Below are positions 1 to 12,400 of a stretch of 64,000 nucleotides of DNA, piece by piece. The stretch lies in assembly GCA_031257015.1 (NCBI GenBank), contig JAIRPK010000017.1, positions 1-64,000 on the forward strand, read 5' to 3'. The notes under the pieces were generated by a model. That model searched no databases, was not told where the DNA came from, and saw nothing but the letters and a program-made list of their open reading frames with translations. Position numbers and translations under genes: made by a program. This DNA is from Tannerellaceae bacterium (lineage in GTDB: Bacteria; Bacteroidota; Bacteroidia; Bacteroidales; Tannerellaceae). Position 1 is the stretch's first letter, and every line of letters starts with the position of its first letter.

Positions 1-168
1 CGGGTAATCAGAAAACCGGAACTGCAGGAATACGCCAACACGTGGAAAGCCGACCGGCACACAGCCAACAGCCGAATACTGAGTTCAACGATTTCCAACG
101 AACGGCTGAAACGGGCGGGTTGCATCTTCTTTACCGGTTATGCCACCAAGGAAATTCCTATAAATTAA
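1..168 (+). CDS. C-terminal fragment of an unrecognised protein (5' end outside window)
   Basis: Frame 1 is open from the first base to a TAA at 166-168 and gives about 55 residues, ending in a basic stretch (SNERLKRAGC) followed by FFTGYATKEIPIN. I do not recognise the family. The fragment is followed by roughly 1 kb with no convincing gene, so it is probably the tail of an upstream gene on the same strand, though a decayed piece is also possible. No function is claimed. Confidence 0.35.
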   Translation, partial: RVIRKPELQEYANTWKADRHTANSRILSSTISNERLKRAGCIFFTGYATKEIPIN

Positions 169-1100
169 AGAACCGCCGTCGGCCGGCCAGTACGCACGGC
201 GGTGGGAGAGGGCGGAATGGGGGAGATTTATGTTTTGATTGCGAGATTGTGTTGGGCCTCCTCTCCCACTGACAGAGGAAAGTCTTTGGATGCGCCATGC
301 TGACAGGATGCGTTAGCGGAATGGCAATGGTGTTCGGGGCGCCCCAAAATCTGAAGGAAGCAACAGTCAAAGGCAAGGTTATGACGCACGGAATTGAAGG
401 ATTTAGAAATCGCCTACCTGGAACAATATAAACGTTCCGCCGGCAAAACCTGATATAAGGCCGAACAGAGGATGCGAATCGAGCAATAGATTGAGAAAGC
501 ACGAAAATTAATCGTAGCCTCTTACAGTAATCAGATGTGAGCTGCCCAAAGCGTTCTCGTGAGTTTATCCCATTGTTCTTGCAGGATACAGGGATTCCGC
601 TATGGGGCTGGCGACAGGTAAAGAAGATCTGCAAGACGTCGGCAGATGTCACAATAGTTTATGTGTTGCAAAACGGAGTAACAGACTTGAGTTGTGGATT
701 TCAGGAACAGAAGAGAAAAGACATGGCCGATTAACGCTTCAGCGTTGCAAGTACCTTCGCGGAGTCGTCTTTCGCAGTCCTAAGATACCGGACAATTCCA
801 CTTGCTATCAGGAGAGTTTCGGACATACTAACTTTAGTGCTGCGCATTGGTTGAGAGGCCAACAGAAAAAAGTCCACTGCTCGTCTAGCCCAATCGTAAC
901 GCAATAAGAATCATGCAGGCAGAAGGAAGACGCGCAAAGATGCTTCTTTCGAACTTACCCCAATTATACAAGCTACATTCAGATGCTCAAAAGGCCGACG
1001 GCTGCATCAAAAGACGAGAACGAAAAAGCGTGCAGATGAAGTCAAGATTAATAAGAATTCATCAATTTAAAGGCAGGCAATCCGAAAAAAAAGAGTTGCA
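169..1100. other. About 930 bp without a recognisable gene
   Basis: Several short open frames exist on both strands, but they overlap one another, have no recognisable motif and no upstream -7 box, and their composition looks non-coding. I see no tRNA, tandem repeat or strong terminator here. The stretch may be decayed coding sequence. Confidence 0.5.
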
Positions 1101-1103
1101 GGT

Positions 1104-1133
1104 ATTGTATGAGAAAAAATATGTATATATTTG
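1104..1133 (+). promoter_or_regulatory. Bacteroidota-type promoter for tRNA-Thr/tuf
   Basis: A perfect -7 box TATATTTG (consensus TAnnTTTG) lies at 1126-1133, with ATTG (-33 region) at 1104-1107, 18 nt upstream. Transcription would start near 1140, about 40 nt before tRNA-Thr. This is the only good promoter I see ahead of the tRNA-tuf-rpo block. Confidence 0.65.
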
Positions 1134-1179
1134 CAGCCAGAAAAGCGGAAGGCGCTCATTTTGTGCTTATGGAAGTTAT

Positions 1180-1251
<72 letters not shown>

Positions 1252-1305
1252 CAAAGGATATAGAAAATGAATATGAACACTAATAAAAAAAAGAATATTT
1301 AAGCT

Positions 1306-2493
1306 ATGGCAAAAGAACATTTTGACAGAACAAAGCCTCATGTGAACATTGGCACAATAGGCCATGTTGACCACGGTAAAACAACTTTAACAGCAGCTAT
1401 TACAACAGTCTTAGCGAAGAAAGGACTTTCCGAAATACGTTCCTTCGATTCTATAGACAATGCACCAGAAGAAAAAGAACGCGGTATAACAATTAACACG
1501 GCTCACGTTGAATATCAAACAGCGAATAGACATTATGCGCATGTTGATTGTCCGGGTCACGCGGATTATGTGAAGAATATGGTAACGGGAGCAGCTCAGA
1601 TGGACGGCGCAATAATAGTTGTTGCGGCAACTGACGGACCAATGCCTCAAACGCGTGAACATATTTTATTGGCTCGACAGGTGAATGTACCGAAGCTTGT
1701 AGTTTTCATGAACAAATGTGATTCTGTTGATGACGAAGAAATGCTTGAGCTGGTAGAGATGGAGATGAGAGAACTCCTTTCATTCTATGAGTTTGACGGT
1801 GACAATACTCCAGTTATTCGAGGTTCGGCATTAGGAGCTTTAAATGGCGATGCTAAATGGGAGGATAAAGTTGTAGAATTAATGGACGCATGTGATAAAT
1901 GGATTCCTCTGCCACCTCGTGAAATAGACAAGCCCTTCCTGATGCCGGTAGAAGATGTTTTCTCTATCCAAGGGCGTGGAACAGTTGCAACAGGACGTGT
2001 AGAGACCGGTATTATCAAAACTGGAGAAGAAGTTCAGATTATAGGATTAGGTGCTGATGGACTGAAATCTGTTGTTACAGGTGTTGAAATGTTCCGGAAA
2101 ATACTTGACGAAGGTCAGGCCGGAGACAATGTTGGCTTGTTACTTCGTGGTATAGACAAACATGAAGTTAAGCGCGGCATGGTTATAACCCATCCGAATA
2201 AAGTGAAACCCCATTCCAAGGTTAGAGCGGAGGCTTATATATTAAAGAAAGAAGAAGGTGGTCGTCATACCCCTTTTCATAACAAATATCGTCCTCAGTT
2301 TTACATCCGGACATTGGATGTAACAGGAGAAATTACTCTTCCTGAAGGTACGGAAATGGTAATGCCAGGAGATAACGTATCAATGATAATTGATTTGATT
2401 TATCCGGTAGCATGTAGTGAAGGTTTACGTTTTGCCATTCGTGAAGGAGGACGCACAGTTGGTGCTGGGCAGATCACAGAGTTGCTAGATTAA
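1306..2493 (+). CDS. tuf: Elongation factor Tu
   Basis: EF-Tu is the GTPase that delivers aminoacyl-tRNA to the ribosomal A site. The 395-residue product has the usual length and all G motifs: P-loop GHVDHGKT (G1), the RGITI segment of switch I, DCPGH (G3) and NKCD (G4), followed by the two beta-barrel domains ([19 protein letters not shown], then the C-terminal [15 protein letters not shown]). The ATG follows an A-rich leader and, as usual in this phylum, there is no Shine-Dalgarno site. It sits between tRNA-Thr and tRNA-Trp at the head of the secE-rpoC block. Nothing is missing or odd in the coding sequence. Confidence 0.98.
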   Translation: MAKEHFDRTKPHVNIGTIGHVDHGKTTLTAAITTVLAKKGLSEIRSFDSIDNAPEEKERGITINTAHVEYQTANRHYAHVDCPGHADYVKNMVTGAAQMDGAIIVVAATDGPMPQTREHILLARQVNVPKLVVFMNKCDSVDDEEMLELVEMEMRELLSFYEFDGDNTPVIRGSALGALNGDAKWEDKVVELMDACDKWIPLPPREIDKPFLMPVEDVFSIQGRGTVATGRVETGIIKTGEEVQIIGLGADGLKSVVTGVEMFRKILDEGQAGDNVGLLLRGIDKHEVKRGMVITHPNKVKPHSKVRAEAYILKKEEGGRHTPFHNKYRPQFYIRTLDVTGEITLPEGTEMVMPGDNVSMIIDLIYPVACSEGLRFAIREGGRTVGAGQITELLD

Positions 2494-2497
2494 AGAA

Positions 2498-2524
2498 TTC
2501 TCCCTTTTTTGAGGGGGGGGGGAA
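2498..2524 (+). other. Hairpin containing a 10-G homopolymer between tuf and tRNA-Trp
   Basis: TTCTCCC (2498-2504) can pair with GGGGGAA at the end of a run of ten G (2513-2522). The G run makes the stem length variable. It begins four bases after the tuf stop and ends just before tRNA-Trp, so it could be a processing or attenuation structure. No T run follows. Confidence 0.4.
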
Positions 2525-2526
2525 AC

Positions 2527-2599
2527 ACGGATGTAGCTCAGTTGGTAGAGCACTGGTCTCCAAAACCAGGTGTCGGGAGTTCGAGTCTCTCTATCCGTG
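2527..2599 (+). tRNA. tRNA-Trp (anticodon CCA)
   Basis: Acceptor ACGGATG pairs with TATCCGT, with G as discriminator base. The D stem is GCTC/GAGC, the anticodon stem CTGGT/ACCAG with loop CTCCAAA (anticodon CCA), and the T stem GGGAG/CTCTC. The position between tuf and secE is conserved in many Bacteroidota. Confidence 0.95.
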
Positions 2600-2617
2600 C
2601 TAAAATGTGCAATGTAA

Positions 2618-2812
2618 ATGAATAAAATTACAAATTATTTCAAAGAATCTTATAACGAACTAGTTTATAAAGTTTCTTGGCCAAGCAGGAATGAGCTTTC
2701 GAGTAGTGCTGTTGTAGTAATGTTTGCTTCCCTTATTATAGCAGTGTTGATATTTCTGGTTGATTTTGCGTTTGAAAATATTATTCGTATGATTTATAGA
2801 GTTTTACTTTAA
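2618..2812 (+). CDS. secE: Preprotein translocase subunit SecE
   Basis: SecE is the small inner-membrane subunit that clamps SecY in the SecYEG channel. The 64-residue protein has the single-helix bacterial layout: an amphipathic N-terminal segment with the conserved KVSWPSRNEL (about residues 18-27), then one membrane helix (VVVMFASLIIAVLIFLVDFAF, split by no charges). It starts 18 nt after tRNA-Trp and precedes nusG by 21 nt, the standard secE-nusG pair, and is probably cut out of a transcript shared with the tRNA. Confidence 0.95.
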   Translation: MNKITNYFKESYNELVYKVSWPSRNELSSSAVVVMFASLIIAVLIFLVDFAFENIIRMIYRVLL

Positions 2813-2833
2813 ACCGATCAATAAGTTAAGGAT

Positions 2834-3376
2834 ATGTCTGACGTTGAAAAGAAATTTTATGTTTTACGTGCTGTTAGTGGTAAGGAAAACAAAGTTAGAG
2901 AATATCTGGAGGCTGAATTGAAGAATACAGACTTGAAGGACTATGTTTCTCAAGTGCTGATACCAACGGAGCGGTCTTATGTCATGCGTAACGGGAAAAA
3001 AGTATTGAAAGAAAAAGCATATCTTCCCGGTTATGTAGTGATAGAAGCTGTCTTGCTTGGAGAAGTAGCTCATAGGTTAAAGAATATTCCCAATGTAATC
3101 GGTTTTCTTGGTGATTCTGACGTTCCGATACCATTGCGCCAAACAGAAGTAAGTAGGATTTTAGGTACGGTAGGCGAATTACACGATCTTCCGAATGAGT
3201 TGGATGTTCAGTATTACATAGGCGAAAGCATCAAAGTAATATATGGACCATTTAACGGTTTTACGGGTGTAATAGAAGAAACGAATGCAGAGAGAAAAAA
3301 AATGAAGGTTATGGTTAAAATCTTTGGCAGGAAAACTCCTGTGGAGTTGGGGTATATGCAAGTAGAGAAAGAATAA
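2834..3376 (+). CDS. nusG: Transcription termination/antitermination factor NusG
   Basis: NusG binds RNA polymerase, increases processivity and links it to the ribosome or Rho. The 180 residues contain the NGN domain (FYVLRAVSGKENKVREYLE at the start; LPGYVVIEA near residue 64) and a C-terminal KOW domain (VIYGPFNGFTGVIEE, about residue 135). It sits between secE and rplK, the universal order. An ordinary NusG rather than the phylum's UpxY-type paralogues, judged by this position. Confidence 0.95.
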   Translation: MSDVEKKFYVLRAVSGKENKVREYLEAELKNTDLKDYVSQVLIPTERSYVMRNGKKVLKEKAYLPGYVVIEAVLLGEVAHRLKNIPNVIGFLGDSDVPIPLRQTEVSRILGTVGELHDLPNELDVQYYIGESIKVIYGPFNGFTGVIEETNAERKKMKVMVKIFGRKTPVELGYMQVEKE

Positions 3377-3434
3377 AATGTTTGTTACGGAGCTTATTAT
3401 TCTGTTATAGGTATTATAAAAAAGTTAAGAAAAA

Positions 3435-3872
3435 ATGGCAAAAGAAATTGCAGGACAAGTTAAATTGCAAGTCAAGGGAGGAGGCGCAAACCCGTCTCCC
3501 CCTGTAGGTCCAGCTTTAGGGTCTAAGGGTATCAATATCATGGAATTTTGTAAGCAGTTCAATGCCAGGACCCAAGACAAAGCAGGTAAAATTTTACCTG
3601 TTGTTATTACTTACTATGTTGATAAATCATTTGAGTTTGTTGTAAAAACACCTCCTGTGGCGATTCAATTATTAGACTTGGCTAAACTAAAAGGAGGCTC
3701 TGCAGAACCCAACCGTAAGAAGTTAGCTGAGATAACGTGGGAGCAAGTTAAATCTATTGCAGAAGATAAACTTGTAGATTTGAACTGCTTTACGATTGAA
3801 GCTGCAATGAAAATGGTTGCAGGTACGGCTAGAAGCATGGGAATAACAGTTAAGGGGGCATTCCCTAAATAA
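3435..3872 (+). CDS. rplK: 50S ribosomal protein L11
   Basis: L11 forms the base of the L7/L12 stalk at the GTPase-associated centre. The 145 residues show the N-terminal signature [20 protein letters not shown] and the C-terminal rRNA-binding domain ending [13 protein letters not shown]. It is 18 bp ahead of rplA, with which L11 is normally co-transcribed. Normal length. Confidence 0.97.
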   Translation: MAKEIAGQVKLQVKGGGANPSPPVGPALGSKGINIMEFCKQFNARTQDKAGKILPVVITYYVDKSFEFVVKTPPVAIQLLDLAKLKGGSAEPNRKKLAEITWEQVKSIAEDKLVDLNCFTIEAAMKMVAGTARSMGITVKGAFPK

Positions 3873-3890
3873 GATAAAAACTTCAATCTA

Positions 3891-4592
3891 ATGAGTAAAC
3901 TTACAAAAAAACAAAAGTCAATTTCAGGTAAAATTGAAGCAGGGAAAGCATATACATTAAAAGAAGCATCAGTGTTGATAAGGGAAATTACTACGGTGAA
4001 ATTTGATGCGTCTGTTGATGTTGATGTCCGTTTAGGTGTAGATCCTCGTAAAGCAAACCAAATGGTAAGAGGTGTTGTTTCATTACCTCATGGGACAGGT
4101 AAGCGAATCAGGGTTCTTGCGTTGTGTACTCCTGATAAAGAAGAGGAGGCTACAGTTGCAGGGGCTGATTATGTCGGATTGGATGAATACATTGACAAAA
4201 TCAAAAATGGCTGGACAGATATCGATGTTATAATAACATTGCCTTCCATCATGGGGAAAATTGGTGCATTAGGACGAATATTAGGACCTCGTGGTTTAAT
4301 GCCCAACCCTAAAAGCGGAACAGTAACCAATGATATAGGGCAGGCAATCAAGGAAGTGAAGCATGGTAAAATAGATTTTAAAGTGGATAAAACAGGCATT
4401 GTTCATACTTCAATAGGTAAAGTTTCGTTTAGCCCTGAATTTATCTCTGATAATGTCAAGGAGTTTGTTTCTACTTTAATAAAATTGAAGCCTGCCGCGA
4501 CAAAAGGAACTTATATAAAAAGTATTTATCTTTCAAGTACGATGAGTATAGGTATTAAAATTGATCCTAAGTCTATTGATGAAATTAGTTAA
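3891..4592 (+). CDS. rplA: 50S ribosomal protein L1
   Basis: L1 builds the mobile stalk that guides E-site tRNA exit; in many bacteria it also represses its own operon by binding mRNA. The 233-residue protein carries the signature [19 protein letters not shown] (about residues 129-147) and the C-terminal [12 protein letters not shown]. It lies 18 bp after rplK and 8 bp before rplJ. Length is typical. Confidence 0.97.
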   Translation: MSKLTKKQKSISGKIEAGKAYTLKEASVLIREITTVKFDASVDVDVRLGVDPRKANQMVRGVVSLPHGTGKRIRVLALCTPDKEEEATVAGADYVGLDEYIDKIKNGWTDIDVIITLPSIMGKIGALGRILGPRGLMPNPKSGTVTNDIGQAIKEVKHGKIDFKVDKTGIVHTSIGKVSFSPEFISDNVKEFVSTLIKLKPAATKGTYIKSIYLSSTMSIGIKIDPKSIDEIS

Positions 4593-4600
4593 CGATTAAG

Positions 4601-5134
4601 ATGAAAAAAGAAGACAAAGGTAAAATAGTAGAACAATTGACGGTAGTCATAAAAAAATATCCGAATTTCTATTTGACGGATATTGAAACATTAAATGCCG
4701 AGAGAACTAGTATATTGAGGCGTGAGTGTTTCAAGCAGAACGTAAAGTTGATAGTAGTAAAGAATACATTACTAAAGAAGACTTTTGAAAAATTGGAAGG
4801 CGATTATTTAATCTTAGATGACTCATTGAAAGGCCAGACTGCTATAATGTTATCGCATTCGGCGAATACACCTGCTCGTTTAATATTCGAATTCGCTAAA
4901 TCCTCTAAAAAGCGAAACGAGACAATTAAACCAGAATTGAAAGCTGCATACGTACACGGAAGTTTTTATATTGGAGCTGAGTACTTGGATGCTTTGGTGA
5001 ATATAAAAGGTAAGGATGAGCTTTTAGGAGATGTGATTATGTTATTGCAATCTTCTTCAAAAAATGTAATTTCAGCATTGTTATCGTCAAAAGAAACTAT
5101 TGGAGGGACGTTGAAAGCCCTAGAAAGAAGATAA
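4601..5134 (+). CDS. rplJ: 50S ribosomal protein L10
   Basis: L10 anchors the L7/L12 dimers to the ribosome. The 177-residue product starts [13 protein letters not shown] and contains the L10 core [11 protein letters not shown] (about residues 48-58). The C-terminal helix that binds L7/L12 is present ([15 protein letters not shown] onwards). It is flanked by rplA and rplL in the usual order. Confidence 0.95.
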   Translation: MKKEDKGKIVEQLTVVIKKYPNFYLTDIETLNAERTSILRRECFKQNVKLIVVKNTLLKKTFEKLEGDYLILDDSLKGQTAIMLSHSANTPARLIFEFAKSSKKRNETIKPELKAAYVHGSFYIGAEYLDALVNIKGKDELLGDVIMLLQSSSKNVISALLSSKETIGGTLKALERR

Positions 5135-5175
5135 TTTTTATTTTTATCATATTAATAATCATTAAATCATACAAA

Positions 5176-5550
5176 ATGGCAGATTTAAAAGCTTTTGCAG
5201 AGCAATTAGTTAACTTGACCGTAAAAGAAGTAAGTGAGTTAGCAATAATTTTAAAAGAGGAATATGGAATTGAACCAGCGACTGCAGCTGTTGCAGTAGC
5301 AGCTCCAGTAGTTGCCGCCGCAGAGGTTGCTGAGGAAAAAACTTCTTTTGATGTAGTACTTAAAGGAGCTGGCGCCAATAAATTAGCTGTTATAAAGTTA
5401 GTAAAAGAACTTACAGGGCTTGGATTGAAAGACGCTAAAGATTTGGTGGATGGAGTTCCTAATATTATAAAGGAAGGTATAGCGAAGGCTGATGCTGAAG
5501 GTTTAAAGAAGAGCTTAGAAGAAGCAGGAGCAGAGGTTGAGCTTAAATAG
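5176..5550 (+). CDS. rplL: 50S ribosomal protein L7/L12
   Basis: L7/L12 is the multicopy stalk protein that recruits translational GTPases. The 124 residues show an N-terminal dimerisation domain, an alanine/valine-rich hinge ([19 protein letters not shown]) and a C-terminal domain with the signature [20 protein letters not shown] and [15 protein letters not shown]. It follows rplJ by 41 bp and is separated from rpoB by a 100-bp gap that holds a hairpin. Confidence 0.97.
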   Translation: MADLKAFAEQLVNLTVKEVSELAIILKEEYGIEPATAAVAVAAPVVAAAEVAEEKTSFDVVLKGAGANKLAVIKLVKELTGLGLKDAKDLVDGVPNIIKEGIAKADAEGLKKSLEEAGAEVELK

Positions 5551-5570
5551 TTTATGCTTGTTTAGCAAAA

Positions 5571-5612
5571 AAATAGTTGAGAATCTCAATAAACAGAGAT
5601 TCTTGACTATTT
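5571..5612 (+). terminator. Hairpin between rplL and rpoB (attenuator or partial terminator)
   Basis: Arms AAATAGTTGAGAATCTC (5571-5587) and GAGATTCTTGACTATTT (5596-5612) pair apart from a short central mismatch (TGA against TTG), around an 8-nt loop. Only a short T run follows. An attenuator or RNase III-type processing site between rplL and rpoB is known in E. coli and would let the ribosomal genes be expressed above rpoBC; the same role here is inference. Confidence 0.6.
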
Positions 5613-5650
5613 GTATATATAGAGATCAAGTTCAATTAACATTCTAACAA

Positions 5651-8600
5651 ATGCCTTCAATAATAGTAAATAACAGAATTAATTTTGCATCAGTTAAGCA
5701 ATTGTATCCCTATCCAGATTTTTTAGAGATCCAATTGAAATCTTTTCATGACTTTCTTCAGATAGATACTCCTACGGAAAAAAGAAAAAAAGAGGGTTTA
5801 TATAAAGTTTTTGCAGAGAATTTTCCTATTGCAGATACTCGTAACAATTTCGTGTTGGAGTTTTTAGACTATTATATAGATCCACCTCGTTATTCAATAA
5901 ATGAATGTATGGCACGAGGGCTTACATATAGTGTTCCGTTAAAAGCGAAACTAAAATTGTATTGCACAGATCCTGATCATGAAGATTTTGACACAGTTGT
6001 ACAAGATGTTTATTTAGGACCGATTCCATATATGACGGAAAAAGGAACGTTTGTTATCAATGGAGCAGAGCGGATAGTCGTTTCACAACTGCATCGTTCA
6101 CCAGGAGTTTTTTTCGGACAAAGTGTACATGCTAATGGTACAAAGTTATATTCGGCAAGAATCATCCCATTTAAGGGGGCGTGGATTGAATTTGCCACAG
6201 ATATTAACAATGTTATGTATGCGTATATCGATCGAAAAAAGAAGTTGCCTGTTACGACTCTCCTAAGAGCCATTGGCTTTGCTAGCGATCGGAATATTCT
6301 TGAAATATTTAATCTGGCAGAGGAGGTTAAGGTTAATAGAGTTAATTTAAAGAAGTCGGTCGGACGCAGATTGGCTGCTCGCGTACTAAAGACTTGGATG
6401 GAGGACTTTGTAGACGAGGATACAGGAGAAGTAGTCTCGCTAGAGCGGAATAATGTAATTATAGATAGAGAATCAATATTGGACAACGATAATATTGAAG
6501 CTATATTAGAATCGGGAACACAAGAAGTGCTACTGCATCGTGAAGATTTAAATCTCTTTGACTATGCTATAATTTATAATACACTACAAAAAGACCCAAG
6601 CAATTCAGAGAAGGAAGCTGTCTTATATATATATAGGCAATTAAGAAATGCTGAACCCGCCGATGAAACTAGTGCGCGTGAAGTGATAACCAATTTGTTT
6701 TTTTCAGAGAAACGCTACGATTTAGGTGAAGTAGGCCGTTATCGAATTAATAGAAAATTGGGAATTAATAAGAGTGACGATGTAAAAGTTCTTACCAAGG
6801 AAGACATTATAGGGATCATTAAACATTTGATAGAGTTGATCAATTCAAAAACTATTGTTGATGATATTGACCATTTAAGTAATAGGCGTGTTCGTACAGT
6901 AGGTGAGCAATTATATAATCAGTTTGGGGTAGGGTTAGCAAGGATGTCAAGAACAGTTCGAGAACGGATGAATGTAAGAGACAATGAGGTTTTTACTCCG
7001 ATTGATCTTATAAATGCGAAGACAATATCTTCTGTGGTCAACTCTTTTTTCGGAACGAATGCGTTGTCACAGTTTATGGATCAAACTAATCCGTTAGCAG
7101 AGATCACTCACAAACGCCGTTTATCTGCATTAGGCCCTGGCGGATTGTCCAGAGAACGAGCAGGTTTTGAAGTACGAGACGTACATTATACTCACTATGG
7201 ACGCTTATGCCCCATTGAAACTCCCGAAGGACCTAATATAGGATTAATTTCTTCACTTTGCGTATATGCAAAAATTAACAACTTGGGGTTTATTTCTACT
7301 CCATATAGGAAAGTAAGCAATGGAAAAGTGGATTTCTCAGATGAAAGTATACAGTATTATACTGCTGAAGAGGAGGAAAAGAAGACTATTGCTCAAGGCA
7401 ACGCTCCCTTGGATAATGGATGGCGCTTTACAGATGAAAGAATAAAAGCAAGACACGAAGCTGATTTTCCACAAGTTTCGCCCAATGAAATTGATTTGAT
7501 GGATGTGTCACCAACACAAATCGCTTCCATTGCCGCCTCTCTAATTCCTTTTCTTGAGCACGATGATGCAAACCGTGCGCTAATGGGGTCTAATATGATG
7601 CGTCAAGCGGTTCCTTTGCTATGTCCAGAATCTCCTATCGTCGGTACAGGTATAGAGGCACAGGTCGCAAAAGATTCTCATACACAAATTATAGCGGAGC
7701 ATGACGGAGTGATAACATTTGTAGATGCAACATGTATAAAAATCAAATATGATCGCACCGAAAATGAGGATTTTGTAAACTTTGAAAGCGCTGAACATAC
7801 TTATTCTATTCCTAAATGGCGAAAAACAAACCAAAGCACAACCGTAGATCTTCGTCCTATATGTGAATGTGGTGAACGTATTAAAGCAGGACAAATACTG
7901 ACGGAGGGTTATTCAACGCAGAACGGAGAATTGGCCTTGGGACGCAATGTTAAAGTTGCTTACATGCCATGGAAGGGATATAACTATGAAGATGCGATTG
8001 TTTTGAACGAACGAATGGTAAAAGAAGATATATTTACGTCTGTACATGTGGATGAATATATCTTAGAAGTACGAGAAACTAAGCGTGGAATGGAGGAATT
8101 GACATCTGATATACCCAATGTGAGCGAAGAAGCGACTCGTAATCTTGACGAACGGGGAATAGTGCGGATTGGTGCACGTATAGAGCCTGGAGACATATTA
8201 ATTGGTAAAATCACGCCCAAAGGAGAAACGGATCCTTCACCAGAGGAGAAACTTTTACGAGCAATTTTTGGAGATAAAGCAGGAGATGTTAAGGATGCTT
8301 CTCTGAAAGCTCCGCCGTCGCTGTCGGGGGTTGTTATAGAAACAAACCTGTTCTCAAAAGCTATAAAAAAACGAAAATCTCGCTTGACAGACAAAGCTCT
8401 TCTGCCTAAACTTGATGAAGAGTATGAAAAAAAAATGTCGGAATTAAAAGATATACTTGTCGACAAATTATTGGTATTGGTTAATGGTAAAGTATCACAA
8501 GGAGTAAAAGATATTTCAAGCAATACTGAAATAATTGCAAAAGGACTAAAATTTACGCGTAAAGATCTGGACATACTAGATTATAGCTTAGTGCAGATGA

Positions 8601-9466
8601 CACGGTGGACAGCAGATCCTATCAAGAACGAATTAATAAAGGATGTAATTCAGAATTATATAAAAAAGCATAAAGAACTTGATGCCGAATTAAAAAGACA
8701 AAAGTTTGATCTGACAATAGGTGACGAACTACCAACTGGTATTATTCAAATGGCGAAAGTATATATTGCAAAAAAACGCAAAATACAAGTGGGGGATAAA
8801 ATGGCTGGACGCCATGGAAACAAGGGTATTGTATCTAAAATTGTGCGCCAAGAAGATATGCCTTTTCTTGAAGATGGAACTCCTGTTGATATTTGTTTAA
8901 ATCCTTTGGGGGTGCCATCACGTATGAATTTAGGGCAAATTTTTGAAGCCGTACTTGGATGGGCAGGATATGCTATGAATGTCAAATTTGCCACACCTAT
9001 TTTTGATGGGGCGTCGTTGAGTGATTTAAATGAATGGATGGAAAAGGCCAATTTGCCCCGTTATGGAAAAACTTATTTATACGACGGTGGAACCGGAGAG
9101 CGCTTTGATCAGCCCGCTACTGTAGGAGTAACGTATTTCCTTAAATTGGGGCACATGGTTGATGATAAAATGCATGCCCGTTCAATTGGTCCATATTCTC
9201 TTATTACACAACAGCCGTTGGGTGGAAAGGCGCAATTTGGAGGGCAACGTTTCGGAGAAATGGAAGTTTGGGCATTAGAAGCTTTTGGAGCTGCACATAT
9301 TTTGCAAGAAATACTTACGATAAAATCGGACGATGTTGTAGGGCGATCAAAAGCCTATGAAGCTATAGTAAAAGGTGAGCCTATGCCAAATTCCGGTATT
9401 CCAGAATCGCTGAATGTTCTTCTACATGAATTGAGAGGGCTTGGTTTGAGTTTTATACTTGATTAA
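5651..9466 (+). CDS. rpoB: DNA-directed RNA polymerase subunit beta
   Basis: This subunit forms one pincer of the polymerase and half of the catalytic cleft. The 1271-residue product is of normal length for the phylum. The rifampicin-binding cluster is visible ([20 protein letters not shown], then [12 protein letters not shown]), followed by [14 protein letters not shown]. The C-terminal lobe has the conserved [14 protein letters not shown] and [20 protein letters not shown] blocks. The rifampicin region looks wild type (D, H and S present at the usual positions). It is transcribed from the ribosomal protein block and followed 23 bp later by rpoC. Confidence 0.98.
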   Translation: MPSIIVNNRINFASVKQLYPYPDFLEIQLKSFHDFLQIDTPTEKRKKEGLYKVFAENFPIADTRNNFVLEFLDYYIDPPRYSINECMARGLTYSVPLKAKLKLYCTDPDHEDFDTVVQDVYLGPIPYMTEKGTFVINGAERIVVSQLHRSPGVFFGQSVHANGTKLYSARIIPFKGAWIEFATDINNVMYAYIDRKKKLPVTTLLRAIGFASDRNILEIFNLAEEVKVNRVNLKKSVGRRLAARVLKTWMEDFVDEDTGEVVSLERNNVIIDRESILDNDNIEAILESGTQEVLLHREDLNLFDYAIIYNTLQKDPSNSEKEAVLYIYRQLRNAEPADETSAREVITNLFFSEKRYDLGEVGRYRINRKLGINKSDDVKVLTKEDIIGIIKHLIELINSKTIVDDIDHLSNRRVRTVGEQLYNQFGVGLARMSRTVRERMNVRDNEVFTPIDLINAKTISSVVNSFFGTNALSQFMDQTNPLAEITHKRRLSALGPGGLSRERAGFEVRDVHYTHYGRLCPIETPEGPNIGLISSLCVYAKINNLGFISTPYRKVSNGKVDFSDESIQYYTAEEEEKKTIAQGNAPLDNGWRFTDERIKARHEADFPQVSPNEIDLMDVSPTQIASIAASLIPFLEHDDANRALMGSNMMRQAVPLLCPESPIVGTGIEAQVAKDSHTQIIAEHDGVITFVDATCIKIKYDRTENEDFVNFESAEHTYSIPKWRKTNQSTTVDLRPICECGERIKAGQILTEGYSTQNGELALGRNVKVAYMPWKGYNYEDAIVLNERMVKEDIFTSVHVDEYILEVRETKRGMEELTSDIPNVSEEATRNLDERGIVRIGARIEPGDILIGKITPKGETDPSPEEKLLRAIFGDKAGDVKDASLKAPPSLSGVVIETNLFSKAIKKRKSRLTDKALLPKLDEEYEKKMSELKDILVDKLLVLVNGKVSQGVKDISSNTEIIAKGLKFTRKDLDILDYSLVQMTRWTADPIKNELIKDVIQNYIKKHKELDAELKRQKFDLTIGDELPTGIIQMAKVYIAKKRKIQVGDKMAGRHGNKGIVSKIVRQEDMPFLEDGTPVDICLNPLGVPSRMNLGQIFEAVLGWAGYAMNVKFATPIFDGASLSDLNEWMEKANLPRYGKTYLYDGGTGERFDQPATVGVTYFLKLGHMVDDKMHARSIGPYSLITQQPLGGKAQFGGQRFGEMEVWALEAFGAAHILQEILTIKSDDVVGRSKAYEAIVKGEPMPNSGIPESLNVLLHELRGLGLSFILD

Positions 9467-9489
9467 TTAACAACTCTAAAAAACAGAGT

Positions 9490-12400
9490 ATGGCTTTTAG
9501 AAAAGAGAACAGGATTAGAAATATTTTTTCAAAAATAACTATCGGATTAGCTTCGCCGGAAGAGATACTTGAAAATTCGAGTGGAGAGGTTTTGAAACCG
9601 GAAACAATAAATTATCGTACTTATAAACCGGAACGCGACGGGTTGTTTTGTGAACGCATCTTTGGCCCAATAAAGGATTATGAATGTCATTGTGGCAAAT
9701 ACAAAAGAATTCGTTATAAAGGCATTGTATGTGATCGTTGTGGTGTTGAAGTTACAGAAAAAAAAGTACGGCGTGAGCGTATGGGGCATATTCATTTGGT
9801 CGTTCCTGTCGCTCACATATGGTATTTTCGTTCATTGCCTAATAAAATAGGTTACTTATTGGGGCTTTCGACAAAAAAACTAGATTCTATTATCTACTAT
9901 GAACGATATGTTGTAATACAGCCTGGTATTGCGTCTTCTGTGGAATATTTAGATCTTCTTACAGAGGAAGAGTACTTACAAAATGTAGACAGCCTGCCCA
10001 AAGAAAACCATTTATTAGAAGACTCCGACACCAATAAGTTTATAGCAAAGATTGGCGCTGAGGCTATTTATGACTTGCTAATGCGTCTGGACTTGGATTC
10101 TCTTTCTTATGGATTACGACACAAAGCAAGTACAGACACATCCCAACAAAGAAAGAACGAAGCTTTAAAACGCCTTCAAATTGTAGAAGCTTTCCGTGCA
10201 TCGCGGGGGCGTAATCGTCCAGAATGGATGATCGTTCAAGTAGTGCCAGTTATTCCGCCAGAATTACGCCCATTAGTCCCTTTGGATGGAGGTCGCTTTG
10301 CAACCTCTGATTTAAATGATCTTTATCGACGAGTTATTATTCGTAATAATCGACTGAAAAGATTGATGGATATAAAGGCCCCTGAAGTAATACTTCGTAA
10401 TGAAAAAAGAATGCTTCAAGAAGCCGTCGATTCTCTATTTGACAATTCAAGAAAATCAAGTGCAGTTAAGACAGATGCCAATCGTCCGCTCAAATCCCTT
10501 TCTGACAGTTTGAAGGGAAAACAAGGACGCTTTCGTCAGAATTTGCTTGGTAAACGCGTTGACTATTCTGCTCGTTCTGTTATTGTTGTTGGCCCAGAGC
10601 TTAAAATGCACGAATGTGGTATTCCTAAAAATATGGCAGCAGAATTGTATAAGCCGTTTATAATACGCAAACTTATTGAGAGAGGCATTGTGAAGACAGT
10701 GAAATCGGCAAAAAAAATTGTAGACCGAAAGGAGCCAGTAGTTTGGGATATTTTGGAATATGTGATGAAAGGGCATCCTGTTTTACTAAATCGTGCTCCG
10801 ACTTTGCATAGACTTGGGATTCAAGCTTTTCAACCCAAATTAATCGAAGGAAAAGCAATTCAGTTGCATCCTCTCTCTTGTACGGCGTTTAATGCAGATT
10901 TCGATGGAGATCAAATGGCAGTACATCTCCCGTTAGGGAATGAAGCAATATTGGAAGCACAAATGTTAATGCTAGCCTCACACAACATACTAAATCCGGC
11001 AAATGGAGCACCTATTACTGTTCCTTCTCAAGATATGGTGTTGGGATTGTATTATATAACCAAATTACGCAGAGGTGCTAAGGGCGAAGGCTTACTTTTT
11101 TATGGTGTTGAAGAGGCTATAATTGCATATAATGAAGGAAAAATTAGTATTCATGCGCCAATAAAAGTTCTCGTAAGTACCTTGGATGAATCTGGATATC
11201 CAGTAAAAAAAATACTGGAAACGTCCGTTGGCCGTGTTATGGTTAATGAATATATTCCACAAGAAGTGGGGTTCATTAATGAACTGCTAGGGAAGAAAGC
11301 GCTTCGCGACATAATTGGTCAAGTTATAAAAATCTGTGGAGTAGCACGAACTGCACAATTTCTTGACGATATAAAAAATTTGGGCTACCAAATGGCCTTT
11401 AGAGGAGGTTTGTCGTTCAACCTTTCAGATGTGCTTATTCCTGATGAAAAAGATCGTCTGGTGGAAGAAGGTTATCAAGAAGTTGAGCAAATCATGTCGA
11501 ACTACAGTATGGGATTCATCACTTTTAATGAGCGATATAACCAGATTATTGACACATGGACACATGTGAACAGCCGTCTGTCTGAAAGCCTTATAAAGAA
11601 ATTAACCGCCGATAATGATGGATTCAACTCCGTATTTATGATGATGGATTCTGGTGCGCGTGGTTCCAAAGAGCAAATTCGCCAACTTTCAGGCATGCGT
11701 GGATTGATGGCCAAGCCGCAAAAGAGTGGTTCTGACAGTGGACAGATTATTGAGAATCCAATTCTGTCTAATTTTAAAGAAGGCCTATCTGTTCTTGAAT
11801 ACTTCATATCTACTCACGGAGCACGCAAAGGTTTGGCTGATACCGCTCTTAAAACAGCAGACGCCGGTTATTTGACACGCCGCTTAGTAGATGTTTCACA
11901 TGATGTGATTATTAATGAAGAAGACTGCGGCACGCTCCGAGGTTTAGTCTGTACGGAGTTAAAGAATAATGAAGAAGTTATTGCGCCTTTATATGAGCGC
12001 ATACTAGGTCGTGTGTCAGTTCACAATATACAGCATCCTCTCACGGGCGAAATAATTGTAGAAGCAGGAGAAGAAATTAGAGAAGAAGCTGCGAACAAAA
12101 TACAAGAATCGCCTATGGAAAGCATAGAGATTCGTTCTGTTCTAACATGTGAATCTAAAAAGGGAGTTTGTGCCAAGTGCTATGGACGTAACCTGGCAAC
12201 AGGTCAAATGGTGCAAAAAGGAGAAGTCGTCGGTGTTATCGCGGCACAGTCAATCGGAGAGCCGGGTACTCAGCTAACATTACGTACTTTCCATGTCGGA
12301 GGTATTGCTTCTAATATTGTTGCGGAAAGCAGTATAATATCCAAATATGATGGCATTTTGGAAATAGATGAACTTCGTGCTGTAACTTCCGTTGACCCAC

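Noticed and set aside
158-652. Minus-strand 164-codon frame near the left end
   Set aside because: Composition and sequence look non-coding, and other frames overlap the same region equally well.
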